Shown one piece after another: positions 1 through 10,315 of a DNA stretch of 64,000 nucleotides; the stretch's first letter is position 1; each line of letters begins with the position of its first letter. The position numbers were made by a program, and so were the translations under genes. The notes beneath the pieces were generated by a model. That model did no database searches, had not been told where the DNA came from, and was given only the letters and a program-made list of their open reading frames with translations. This stretch comes from Puccinia triticina. Its lineage: Eukaryota > Basidiomycota > Pucciniomycetes > Pucciniales > Pucciniaceae. The stretch lies in assembly GCF_026914185.1 (NCBI RefSeq), contig NC_070573.1:3651501-3715500 (forward strand), given 5' to 3'.

Positions 1-230
1 CTACGGCCAAGTCGAGTTCCGACTGACGTCGTGACAGCTGAGATCAGCTGAAACCTTAGAATATAACTAAGGTTTATATTCAGGGCGCGGCCACGATAGA
101 GACCCGCCCTGACAGTAACGCACAATTTATGATAACCGCTAGCGCGTTACCAATGCGTTACCTGCAAGTTACGCACACTAAACAGGGGTGAAAACCGCCA
201 AGCAACGTGTTTTACCCCTGTATACACAGG
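1..230. other. hairpin-rich left edge, no gene
   Basis: I see no coding region. Three separate short inverted repeats follow each other: AAACCTTAG/CTAAGGTTT (51-59 with 67-75), AGGGCG/CGCCCT (82-87 with 105-110) and ACAGGGGT/ACCCCTGT (182-189 with 214-221). This may be the end of a transposon cut by the window edge, but nothing decides that. Confidence 0.4.
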
Positions 231-544
231 GTTGAGGCAGAAAACGCCACCACCTGTCCCATATTGGTTGCCCGTGGACCAAGGCATGAGTTGCCGGGCC
301 CTCCCTTGCTTCTTGATTTTTCCAGCTTCATCGCCTGCTTACTGCTTATTACCTTTTCATCCTACAATTGTCACCCAAGTACAAATTTCCAACCTCAACG
401 AAGAGAGTGACTCCCATGCCAGCAACATTACGGACCAATCACAGACCCAACGTTGCTGGTCAATAGTGATTCCACCAGGCATGGTGCCTGCTCCAACTGA
501 CTCTCGTGTCAAAATAACCCGGCCAGCTGCTTCAAAAAGAGTTG

Positions 545-1428
545 TAGAATCCTCTCTGTTGAGTTCGGGGCATTTGGTTTCCGTCCAAGGAAAGAAAAAA
601 AAAATTGCAAAAAGCAATGCACACAAAAATTGGGCACAAAGGAAAACTCGTCCGCTTTGGATTCTAATCCAAGTGGGACAACTGCGAAACCAAGTCAGCC
701 GGGGAAGACCAAGAAATCAGGAAACCCCTCAAAAAATGTCTCACCTTTTTACTATCTTCCTTTCTTGAAAAGAACACCTGATGTTTACACTGATGAATTT
801 GTTTATTTTTTACTTATATTTTCTTCTCTAGGCGATTACAGAAGACACGGGCTATGACTAAAACCAAGACACTGATGAAGGCTCCATCAAGATTGTTGTA
901 GGAAAAACAAAAGAGGAAAAAAATCAATGTACAACAATATAACACATTACTTTGAAGAGCCGGTGTGCAACAAGACTGACAGCCCGGAGAACCCCTTGAG
1001 CTTCTCCTGCAAGTGGTGTCCTGCAATCTGCCGGGGACATGGATCTTCACAAGGAAATCTAAAAGCTCATTGAGATGGATACTCCCAGAAAGGGAAAAAT
1101 TCTAAAGGCTGTCCCAATCGCCAGAAAGCCATTCTGGCAGGAGCCAAATTGCCTCCTTTGGTTGCGGAGGTCTGGGCCGCTGCAGTCAGCTCCAGCAATG
1201 TCAAACAGCCGGGTATTGCGGCTTTTATGAACGTTGGGCCTGCTTTTGACGTTAGAGTTCTTAATCAGCTGATCATGCTTTGGCTAATTTGCCAAGCCTG
1301 GCCGTGGTCTTGCATAGAAGACCCGTATCTTCGGGCTGCCATCAAATACTGTAATCGGAAAGCTCATTTATATGTTTGCCAATGGGCGGCTGATGAATCT
1401 AAAAAGTTATATTCTCTGCTCAAGACCT
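545..1428 (+). pseudogene. hAT transposase (copy 1), BED finger and N-terminal part
   Basis: Relic of a hAT-superfamily transposase, the DNA-cutting enzyme of a cut-and-paste transposon. A likely first exon (about 545-737, Lys/Ser-rich) is separated from the second by a putative intron (about 738-831, ending TTCTCTAG). From about 1000 the frame shows a BED-type zinc finger: CKWC, then NLKAH. The codon after that His is TGA (1071-1073). The same position in the second hAT copy (near 10280) is Arg, so this looks like CGA decayed to TGA. The following region (1149-1428) has the hAT N-terminal block with LWLICQAWPWS and a Leu/Tyr-rich stretch ending KKLYSLLKT. The frame then runs into the inverted repeat of an inserted element at 1429 and resumes in frame at 7117. 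Family assignment is firm; exon borders are tentative. Confidence 0.7.
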
Positions 1429-1466
1429 CACCAGGGAAGATATGTTCCCACTCCCCAGGGAGTGCC

Positions 1467-2331
1467 AGAGCTGAATTTTACGTGAGTTTTGGTTGGATGT
1501 GAGCCTTATGTGGATTCGTAACTCATCCCCAAAATAGTAAATTGGATGGAGAAGTTAGTGAAAAGTCAGTCACAATTGATTTGGAAGTCAACACAATGTT
1601 GTGTAGAATTCTTTTGTTTTCTATGTACAACTGTGGGAAGAAATATGATGAAATGATATTTCATCTATTGCTCCTGTTTACTGATTTTTAAGGATAGCAA
1701 AGCAAAATTCCCATTCTCAAAAGTAATTCCTCCAACAAAAATGGGTTTCTTGTAATTCACATTATATGCCCTGATGTACAAAATTAAACTAAAAGTTGAC
1801 TTGGTATTATTGGGTTTAGATTTTTGGAATGTGGTAATGTTGCAGTCATTGAAATTGAAACCCATTTTTTGGAAATGCAGGAATTAATTTGAACTAGAGG
1901 CCAAGGCGGCTGCGCCGCTGCAGGGCCCAAAAACCTATGTCAAATTCCTAAGGGCCCACCCACACCACTTCTCCCTTGGCATATTCATTCCCTCCCTGTC
2001 ACCTCCAAATTAGGCTTCATATTATCTCATAGGAATTCATGAATTTTGATTGGAGGAGTTCTGGTTGGCTAAAATTCTAAATCTAGAGGGAATAGCTAAA
2101 TCTTACTTGCTTGTTAAAATTGCTCAAGATCAAGTTTTCACCAGAAAACAAGTTTTTGGTGCCTTGATCTCAATCAATCAATATATTTAGGCAATGGTAA
2201 GTCTGACAAGTGCTGAGCTCAGTAAAGAAATAGTCAAATTTGGGAATAGCTTTCCAAAAAGAAAAGCAACCCCACCCCCTCCACAACATCTTGCTTTATA
2301 TTGCAAAAGGGTCAAAATGGAGTAATCTTGG
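1467..2331. other. AT-rich stretch, nothing recognised
   Basis: Interior of the 5.7-kb insertion. Only short, unrelated open frames are present on either strand. No domain, RNA gene or terminal repeat was recognised. Confidence 0.5.
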
Positions 2332-2338
2332 GGAGAGG

Positions 2339-2795
2339 CAACACTGGTTTGCTACGCTACGCTACACTATTTCACCGCAAAAGCACCCATCTATTTTGCA
2401 TAGCGTTAGCGCGCTGTTAGCGCCGCTACGCTGCGCCAATTTTCAGCAGCGCTAACAGTGCGCCAATTCTTTGTTAGCTTTAGCGCGCCGCTACAGTTGC
2501 TACGCTACGGTGCGCTGTGCTACAGCGCTTTTAGCGGAAAAAAAGCCCTTTTTTCCCGCTAAAGGCGCTGTAGCGCAGCGTAGCGCGCGCTATTTTGCGC
2601 CCTGCATGTGTAGCGCTAGCTCAATTGCGCACATCTGCGCTAACGCTTCGCTATCAGCTAAAATAGCTGCGCATTGCGTGCGCGTAGCGTTAGCGCATAT
2701 GCGTGCAATTGCGCTAACGCTACGCTAAAAAATAGCGCATTTCCGCTGCGCTACGCTACGCTAACCGCTATGGTTAGCGTAGCAACCCAGTGTTG
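2339..2795 (-). mobile_element. TAGCG foldback element, copy 1 (457 bp)
   Basis: Bounded by CAACACTGG at 2339 and CCAGTGTTG ending at 2795, with a perfect 7-bp direct repeat GGAGAGG on both sides (2332-2338 and 2796-2802). The interior is almost entirely built of TTAGCG/TAGCGCAGCG words on both strands and contains a hairpin with arms AGCGGGAAAAAAGGGC and its complement. It has no coding capacity. Orientation is opposite to copy 3. It is a non-autonomous DNA transposon by structure; the superfamily is not settled because 7-bp duplications do not fit hAT (8 bp). Confidence 0.85.
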
Positions 2796-2844
2796 GGAGA
2801 GGAGGCCCACAATTACTATCATTTTTTGCTTGAATGCTGTTTTG

Positions 2845-3300
2845 CAACACTGGGTCGCTACGCTATTTCAGCGCTACGCGTTAGCGTAGCGGCAAAAAGC
2901 GCCCATCTATCTTGCATAGCGTTAGCGCGCTGTTAGCGCCGCTACGCTGCGCTAATTTTCAGCGGCGCTAACAGCGCGCCAATTCTTTGTTAGCGTTAGC
3001 GCGCCGCTACAGTTGCTACGCTACGCTGCGCTGTGCTACAGCGCTTTTAGCGGAAAAAAAGCCCTTTTTTCCCGCTAAAGGCGCTGTAGCGCAGCGTAGC
3101 GCGCGCTCTTTTGCGCCCTACATGTTTAGCGTTAGCGCAATTGCGCGCATCTGCGCTAACGCTATGCTATCAGCTAAAATAGCTGCGCGTAGCGTTAGCG
3201 CATATGCGTGCAATTGCGCTAACGCTACGCTAAAAAATAGCGCATTTGCGCTGCGCTACGCTACGCTAACCGCTATGGTTAGCGTAGCGACCCAGTGTTG
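2845..3300 (-). mobile_element. TAGCG foldback element, copy 2 (456 bp)
   Basis: Same family and orientation as copy 1, 49 bp downstream. Ends are CAACACTGGGTCGCTACGCT and its complement. The 7-bp target duplication is TGTTTTG (2838-2844 and 3301-3307). The internal AGCGGGAAAAAA hairpin and the CAAAAAGCGCCCAT subterminal motif are conserved. The different target duplication shows it inserted independently of copy 1. Confidence 0.88.
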
Positions 3301-3307
3301 TGTTTTG

Positions 3308-4462
3308 GCATGATTTTTACTTTTCCGTTCATCAAAAAAACGGCTGAGCTTGCTGTTGCAATGGCAGGAATCTGGTTAATAACATGGATAGATTAGGATA
3401 CATTATCTGAACTCCAAATTCTGATCACTTGGTCAAGGGGATGTAGCAAAATCACTATATTCCCAGCCATTTCTGTCCAACCCCATAATTATGTAATCAT
3501 CAATAGGCAGACTATTTTCAATCTGATTGTTGGGCTGAGCAGCTTAACTTTGTTGTTGAAACATTCCTTCTGGGATATAACAAATAAGTCAGAAGCATAA
3601 GTAACAAAGTCCAATGCACCATCTTTGTCTTTATCCCAGAGGAGAGGTTCATGAGCGGCATCTGATTGGATCCGTTTTCCAAGAAGCAGAATTCACATAG
3701 GTAACTCAGGTGGTCTGTCAATGGTTTGTTATGGTCCAAATGATCAAGAGCTCACAATTGCACCTTGGACAAAACAAATCAAAAGAATCATTCAGGCTTA
3801 AATCTGTTGATCCTTTAAACCTCCAGTACTTGGGGCATGCTGGTTTTGTTTGGTGTTTTCTGTGTTTTTTCTGTATTTCAGTACAAATTTCAACAGCTTT
3901 CAAGCTTTTTGTTGTTTCCACTAATTATCATCAATCATCAAAAGCCACTTGATATATATTTCAAATAGTTTATTGACATAATTTTTGACATCTCAGGTGA
4001 ATCCAGCTCAGCTCTAATTCCTTTCATCCTTTTTGCCTCCTCTTTCAAGGCTTCAACCTCTTTCATTGATTATAAGTCAAAAAAAATGTCAGTTCTCAAT
4101 GCATTCCATTTCAAGGCAAAAGTACAAGAGCTCACCACTTTTGCCATTTTTAATTGCTTCATCTAGATCTACCCCTTTGTTTTCATCTTCAGGCCAAAAA
4201 AGATGCCTGTCATGTTGCAAGGAAGCATTTATACTTGGCTTTGGTCATTCTTGCCAATTTTCAGTGGATCAGAGGGTTCAAACTCACGGGGAAAGAGAAT
4301 CATTTGCCCAAAAAATGCAATGTATCAGGCTGGATGGTGTGGAGTGAATTGTACATACTCAATAGGTTTCTTGGTTTAGGCTGACAATCATAGCACTCCA
4401 TCTCACCCTGAGGAAGAAGTGTGAGCATAGGGGGGAGGGGGGAAATCAAAGACAAAGGGTGA
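3308..4462. other. AT-rich stretch, nothing recognised
   Basis: No coding region, RNA gene or repeat was recognised. Several short open frames occur but none shows a domain or a matching splice pattern. Confidence 0.5.
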
Positions 4463-5096
4463 TCAACAGAGCTTTTGTGTGCCTTGCTCAGAATTGGGCC
4501 GTAGAAAAATCAGGAGCTGTTGCCAGGAACTTACAGTACAAATCCGGACTTGTGCGGGACACAGAGGGTCGCCCCTGCGGCTCTTGGCCTGGTTGATGAC
4601 GTCGACATGGAGCAGGGAGATGGGGATGAGCTCAGCAATGTTGGCGAGCCGGCGTTGGGTAGGTAGGATCGTGCCGGCTCTGGGCAGCAATGACAATAAT
4701 GACAGTTGCGGCCGTGTGGGGCTGGTGTTGTTGAGCACGTGGCTGGGCAAGATTGGCTTGTTAAGGCTGGCTGGCGGCGGTGGGACACGGGCGGCAGCGG
4801 CTGGCGGAGGGTGCGGACGCCTGGGCAACGGAGAGGACGGCGAGGGACCCGAGATACTTGTCCGGTGCCCCGCTGAGGCAAGGGGAGGAAGTCGGTTGTG
4901 ATCGAGTTGAGCTGTTGGTGCCAGGTGGACCGAGCTGACAAGCGCCCAAATGTTCTGTTTCAGCTAACCAAGCCCGGCCTGCAGGATTGCGAGAGTCTGA
5001 AAGACAAGGTCAAAAAACCAGCTGAGGCCCTGCAGATGGGATGCGTTTCAGACTTACACGTAGTTGTGGTCCTGCACCAGGAGAGCAGCCTCCATC
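4463..5096 (-). other. GC-rich open block, possible degenerate gene fragment
   Basis: This block is markedly richer in G and C than its surroundings and is open for about 120 codons on the minus strand (Pro/Ala/Leu-rich, then a Leu-rich helix-like segment), with overlapping open frames on the plus strand. I recognise no domain. The third foldback element is inserted at its upstream side (5104). It may be an exon fragment of a captured or host gene; open frames in GC-rich DNA can also arise by chance. Confidence 0.2.
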
Positions 5097-5103
5097 ACCT
5101 TGA

Positions 5104-5558
5104 CAACACTGGGTCGCTACGCTAACCATAGCGGTTAGCGTAGTGTAGCGCAGCGCAAATGCGCTATTTTTTAGTGTAGCGTTAGCGCAATTGCACGCAT
5201 ATGCGCTAACGCTACGCGCACGCGGTGCGCAGCTATTTTAGCTGATAGCGTAGCGTTAGCGCAGATGCACGCAATTGCGCTAACGCTACACATGCAGGGC
5301 GCAAAAGAGCGCGCGCTACGCTGCGCTACAGCGCCTTTAGCGGGAAAAAAGGGCTTTTTTCCCGCTGAAGCGCTTTAGCGCAGCGCAGCGTAGCGTAGCG
5401 ACTGTAGCGGCGCGCTAACGCTAACAAAGAATTGGCGCGCTGTTAGCGCCGCTGAAAATTGGCACAGCGTAGCGGCGCTAACAGCGCGCTAACGCTATGC
5501 AAAATAGATGGGCGCTTTTTGCCGCTACGCTAACGCGTAGCGTAGCGACCCAGTGTTG
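5104..5558 (+). mobile_element. TAGCG foldback element, copy 3 (455 bp)
   Basis: Starts CAACACTGGGTCGCTACG and ends with the complement at 5558. The direct repeat ACCTTGA flanks it on both sides (5097-5103 and 5559-5565). The interior mirrors copies 1 and 2 in the opposite orientation, including the GGGAAAAAAGGGCTTTTTTC hairpin. An 8-bp duplication is excluded here: with either alignment the eighth base differs. Confidence 0.88.
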
Positions 5559-5565
5559 ACCTTGA

Positions 5566-6202
5566 CGACATCAGCCAGGTTTTGAGAGTTAGATCCATGA
5601 ATTCCTTCACTAAAATTTGAGCATATCTGATACAAGGAGCATCTGCCGAGGTCAAGTTATAAGATGTTGCTTACTTTGAGGCGGTCCAACCAACGGTACT
5701 GACAAGAGCATTGACCTAATTCAACAAATCAGAGTTCAGGTCGGGCGGTGGATTGTTTTGGAATTGAATTAAGAACCTACACATAAAACCAATGACGACC
5801 AAGCTGAGAGAGTCAAGGAGTGCATTGATGAGACCGAGACCCCAGTCTGATTTGGATTGCAGGATGTTGATTATCTGAGTTAATTTGAAAATCCTGCTTC
5901 CAAGTGTGATTGTGAGCTATTGCAAGGCTTTAGAATTTGCAAGATTCTATGCTTGAAACAGTAAACCTTGTCCAGCCAGCTGTGATAAGCATTGTATGTA
6001 GATGGGGGTGGCAGTTCATATGTTGATACAGATAGTTCCTGACAACCAGTAGCGCGGCCTGGAAGGGTAGTTGTTGACGCCGCGTGGCTTGGCTGAGGAC
6101 AAGTGAGTGTGGCGGTAGCTTGAGCGTGTGCGGAGGCAGTGAGTGGCTGAATACCAGTTGATGAGGGTTGATGGGTATTTAAGGAGGGCTTCTTCAAAGT
6201 GG
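5566..6202. other. no recognised feature
   Basis: Mixed-composition sequence with short open frames on both strands. Nothing was recognised. It may continue the degenerate block interrupted by the foldback element. Confidence 0.45.
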
Positions 6203-6470
6203 ATGTCCCCCCAGGGGATCCGGTTTTGTCCGCCCCCTCCCTGGAAGCCCCCTAGTTGCTTGATTAGGCCCCTCCTTGGCAGCTCTTTCACAGAGTTTTT
6301 CACAACCGGCCCTTTTTTGCTTGTTGCTCTGGCACAGCTGGAGGGTCATCCATAGGGCCTTTGGGTCTTTGGGGATATTTTCAACTGCTGTGTGTATTTT
6401 CAAAATTGTGTGCTCTTCTGTTGTGTTATTTTCAAATCAGAAATATGCCAAAACTTAGATCTAGGTTTCC
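6203..6470 (+). repeat. dispersed ~260-bp repeat, copy 1
   Basis: This segment is closely similar to the reverse complement of 21120-21370. Shared blocks include GGTTTTGTCCGCCCCCTCCC, GCTCTGGCACAGCTGGAGGG, TCATCCATAGGGCCTT and, at the far end, CCAAAACTTAGATCTA. No target duplication was identified. It is a dispersed repeat of unknown class, possibly a terminus of a larger element. Confidence 0.6.
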
Positions 6471-6694
6471 ACGTTTGTGTGGATTTAATAAACTTGGATT
6501 TGGCTGATAAAAATGACAAAAACCTGTTTTAATAGGGTGAAAGTCTGAGTTAAGTCAAGGTTGGATCGCGGTACCAATTCACTTTGGCCATATATCCTGT
6601 CCTCCTCACGAAAATGATCTAGTGAATTTTGTATTTTTTTGCTTTTCAAAATTCACATGTGCACATGCAAGTTAACCTTTTTGCACTTTGCTAA

Positions 6695-6870
6695 TAGTCA
6701 CCCTGATGTACGCGCGTACATTGAGGTGGAAATATCACAGGATGGGCCTTTCACAGCCACATGAAAAGTAAAAAATTTGTTTTGAGACACCAATTGTCCC
6801 CCTGATGTACGTGAGTACATGAGGGGGAAAAAATCACAGGCTGGGCCTTTCACATCTCCATGAAAAGGAC
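6695..6870. repeat. duplicated hairpin unit
   Basis: Two units, about 6699-6770 and 6797-6867, share CCTGATGTACG...GTACAT, then TCACAGG, TGGGCCTTTCACA and CATGAAAAG. Each begins with a hairpin: CACC...GTACGCGCGTAC...GGTG in the first and CCCCC...GTACGTGAGTAC...GGGGG in the second. The outer arm differs between the units but stays paired in both. Confidence 0.5.
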
Positions 6871-7116
6871 ACACTGGTCATGGAGCCAAGAAAGGACTAT
6901 ATTCTGGATGAGTTCTGGATGAATTATAGATGAGTTCTGGATGATTTTTTGGCAAGTTATGGTTTATTTCAGGATGATTTCCAACTGATTTCCACGCTGA
7001 CTTCCAGTCTTGTTCATACCTATTCAATATTGCTTTACCAAAGGCCTCCAGCACAGTTATGGAAAAAAGTTACGGTAAGGCACTCCCTGGGGAGTGGGAA
7101 CATATCTCCCCTGGTG

Positions 7117-7989
7117 CCTCTGTCTTTGACAAGCTACATGTGAGTTGCTTCTTATTCATGCCACCGGAGAACCAACAATTGCTAATGCCATTTTCAAAAC
7201 AAATAAAAAAACAGAATATAAATACCAAGTTTACCCTGGTCCATGATGTATGGACCACAAAGGGTAACCGATTGGCTTTCATTGGGGCCGCAGTTTCTTA
7301 TGTCAATACCAACTGGCAATATTGCGTTTGCCATTTGGCTTTGAAAATGATACTGTGGAAACATCACGGACATCCCTTGGCTCACCTGATTGCAAGTATC
7401 CTCAAGAAGGGATATTTGCATCATAAGATAAGCTCCCTCCACTTCTTTTTATGCATGGTTTTGGAATGCGGTCAATGAAACATAGATTGACATCACCTAT
7501 TACTTTATCTACATGCTTGCGCAGACCATGGATTTGGGGTCGAACAACAACACAATGGCCAGTCATATGCACTAGCTTATTAATGACAGCCCCAATGGGA
7601 ATGCTTGTGCGGATTTGTGGGACCCAGCAAACAGTCACATCCGCTGTTTTTGCCATAAGCTTGCGTTGATCGTCAATGCAGGCTTGGCAGCATTGTCACT
7701 TAAGACCCTCCCTCCTGGTAAAGCAAAGGAGTCTATCCTTGGCTTTTTACCCGTCCTGGGTTGGCTAGCTGAAGCACCGGAGCCAGACGAGTTAAGGCTA
7801 ATCAATCCGTCCAAACATGACGTCCAAAATCTCAATGCTAGCAATGCAGATCAAGACTTTGATTTAGATGGTGAATGTGGGAATGCAGATGATGAGGATG
7901 ATGAACCACGTGCACTTGAGACTGAGTCTGATGCAAGTTCAGACGACGAGATAACCCAAGATACAGCGGCTAGCACACGTCTGCTGTAA
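7117..7989 (+). pseudogene. hAT transposase (copy 1), catalytic part
   Basis: Downstream half of the transposase interrupted at 1429. From 7117 the frame reads into the hAT catalytic block HDVWTTKGNRLAFIGAA (about 7240-7290), carrying the first catalytic Asp, then CHLALKMILWKHHGHPLAHL. A likely intron follows near 7425-7480. The next exon shows a SNNNTMASH motif, a stop within the HMH segment, then DLWDPANSHIRCFCHKLALI (from about 7610), a conserved hAT segment, and a Glu/Asp-rich tail ending at 7989. The C-terminal dimerisation domain does not follow, so the gene is truncated as well as interrupted. Confidence 0.8.
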
Positions 7990-8390
7990 AGTTATGAATC
8001 CTGATAGCGAGATGATGGTAGAAAACTCCCCCAAGGGAAAGGATATATTTTGAGAGAGAGACAGAATATTTATAGTTTTGTAAATACATAGTTTGGTTGA
8101 TGAGAAACTAAAATCATAATAAGCTATGTATATAGAAAATATGTAGACAAATTGACATGGGAAAGTATGAGAATATAGAAATAGAAATAAACACATATTT
8201 TGATATAACACTCCCCAGGCTGTTGCACTCTCTAGCACAGCTTGGCAGCAATTTTCTAAAGAGGTAGCATTGCCAGTAGACATGCATTCCCACCAGAATA
8301 ACCTTGAAAATCTCCTTAATCTTGAATCTGCTCAGTCTCTTTCTCTCTTTCTCATCCAAAGAAATCCAAATATTCCCCCTTCTTTCTTGT
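7990..8390. other. AT-rich junction, nothing recognised
   Basis: Between the hAT relic and the satellite lies AT-rich sequence with no recognised gene. It could be LTR-derived, but no ends were found. Confidence 0.4.
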
Positions 8391-8394
8391 GTTC

Positions 8395-9110
8395 TGCTGT
8401 AACTATAGAGACCCAGGCTCACACTATATCTCATTGCAGTGTGGGAATTCTTCTTCCATATGGTTACCAAAATGTTTACAAGCCCCAAAAGTTTCATTAT
8501 GTACCTTCACTGACCACAAAACCCCCAAATCTAGCAGCTACAGTCTGATCACTTTTCAAATATCACTACTTTGGTAGTTTCTAGGTGTTTCTGCAACTAT
8601 ACCTCATCCCAGTGTTGTAATTTTTCTGCCATATGGTTACCAAAGTGTTTAAAAGCCCCCAAAGTTGCATTATGTATCTTTACTGACCACAAAACCCCCA
8701 TATGCAGCAGCCACAGTCTGATCAGTTTCCAAATATCACTGCTTTGGTAGTTTCTTGGTGTTTCTGCCACTATATCTCATCCCAGTGTGGGAATTCTTCT
8801 GCCATATGGTTACCAACGTGTTTACAAGCCCCCAAAGTTGCATTATGTATCTTTACCAACCACAAAACCCCCAAATGTAGCAGCCACAGTCTGATCAGTT
8901 CCCAAATATCACTAAGTTGGTAGTTTCTTGGTGTTTCTGCCACTATATCTCATCCCAGCCTGGGAATTCTTCTGCCATATGGTTACTAAAATGTTTGAAA
9001 GCGCCCAAAGGTTCATTATGTACCTTTACTGACCACAAAACCCCCAAATGTAGCAGCTACAGTCTGATCAGTTTCCAAATATCACTACTTTGGTAGTCTC
9101 TTGGTGTTTC
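8395..9110 (+). repeat. 173-bp satellite, block 1
   Basis: The word GTGTTTCTG/C recurs at 8585, 8758, 8931 and 9104, an exact 173-bp period. Each monomer contains the block CACTATATCTCATCCCAG, a GGGAATTCTTCTGCCATATG block, ACTGACCACAAAACCCCCA and an ACAGTCTGATCAGTT block. The first monomer (about 8395-8580) is partial and more diverged. The array stops at 9110 where a hAT element has inserted and resumes in phase at 13342. Confidence 0.9.
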
Positions 9111-9540
9111 CGACGGTGGAAGGCTACACTGCGCTACAAAAAGTGCCCATTATAGCGTAGCGCAGCGGGTGCACGCTACGTGACTGACCCGAAAAGCTGT
9201 ATCCCAGCGGGTAAACCGCTTCCCTAAAGCTCAATATAGCGCACATGCGCTTTTCCCCCAGAGGAAATAGTGCAAGCGCATCCAAAAACGCTGCGCTTTT
9301 GAGCCAAATTAGCGCAGTGCAGCTCAAAAACGCTTTTTGCTGCAACGAGTGCGCTACATATGCAATTTGGCTACAATAGCACAAGCGCCCCGCAGCTGTG
9401 ATGTGCTTCAAGGCGCTACAGGCTACCAAGTGGGTATACATACCCATCCAATTCATCCATCCCACCCTGGTGTGATCACTCACCATCCCTCACTCTTAAT
9501 TTGTCACTTCAGCTCTGTTTCTCCTCTGATAATTTTGCCA

Positions 9541-10315
9541 TGGCCGCCAAGGATTATGACCCAATGCCATATACACCTCCAAACAATCCTGACCTTTCCA
9601 GTAATCAACATCAATCAACCCGCCAAGAATCCTCCCATATGCGCGCCCCAATTTCTTGCCCTGGATTTATACCCACCCAAAGTGACTCTTGCCAAGCTCT
9701 TGTCCCTAATGCCGTCAATTCCAAGCAAACCGTTCAACCTCCAGCTGTTGAAGAGGGTGATGAAATCCAGTCCAATGATGAAGAATCTACCATCCAAGCC
9801 AGTGCCCCAAAAAAATGCCCTCCACAAACAAGCAGGTGCAGTAGAAAATGTAAGCTTGTTCTCTAATTTTCTCAAATATTATATAACTTCATCTTACTCG
9901 CCAGTTTTGACAATATGGTTCTTCTTGATGTAGGCCCCGTCCAGACTCAAGCAGATTGCTAGCTGCACAGGCAAGATTGTAACTGTCAATTTGGAACAGG
10001 ACTCCAAAGACAAAAACAACATTGTTGCATCCAAACAAAAAGATAAAGACAAGGATAAAGATGGCTTTGATCATCCACACTCATACTTTCATCCTTTGGG
10101 GGAAGGACCCAATCAGGTTTGTTGCCTAAGATTGATTGTTCATTTTCATTGCTTACTGGTGTTTTACTGATTATTTATATCACTACTGCAGACCAAAAGC
10201 TCAACTGCATATAGCTGCAGGTGGTGCCCAAACAAATTCAAAGCCTCTGGCCATTCAACCTACAACCTCAAATCTCACCGCAATGGTCCAAACAACAAAG
10301 GATCCATCCAAGCGG
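9541..10315 (+). pseudogene. hAT transposase (copy 2), N-terminal exons with BED finger
   Basis: The first ATG after the TAGCG-rich end is at 9541 (MAAKDYDPMPYTPPNNPD), beginning a Pro/Ser-rich exon to about 9848. A putative intron (about 9849-9932, ending GATGTAG) leads to a Lys/Asp-rich exon ending near 10117. After a further intron (ending near 10193) the frame shows a BED zinc finger: CRWC, then STYNLKSHRNG (about 10195-10315). The BED domain binds transposon ends or target DNA. The frame is broken at 10316 by a probable solo LTR. Splice sites are estimates; one junction does not stay in frame with the simplest choice, so decay is likely. Confidence 0.65.

Larger units (their letters stand above)
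1429..7116. mobile_element. 5.7-kb TIR-bounded insertion splitting hAT copy 1
   Basis: The segment begins CACCAGGGAAGATATG (1429) and ends with its reverse complement (to 7116). The two 38-nt ends match at 37 of 38 positions. The flanks are CCT on both sides (1426-1428 and 7117-7119), which could be a 3-bp target duplication. Removing the segment and one CCT joins hAT copy 1 in frame (KLYSLLKT to SVFDKLH), so an insertion is the simplest reading. CACC...GGTG ends resemble those of hAT and related DNA transposons. No transposase is recognisable inside. The interior is mostly AT-rich with three foldback elements and a GC-rich block at 4.46-5.1 kb. It could be a non-autonomous element or a decayed autonomous one. 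Confidence 0.55.

Noticed and set aside
2471..3313. Ala/Arg-rich proteins in the TAGCG elements
   Set aside because: Open frames of about 70-110 codons arise from the TAGCG word structure, occur in different frames and on overlapping stretches, and end at element borders.
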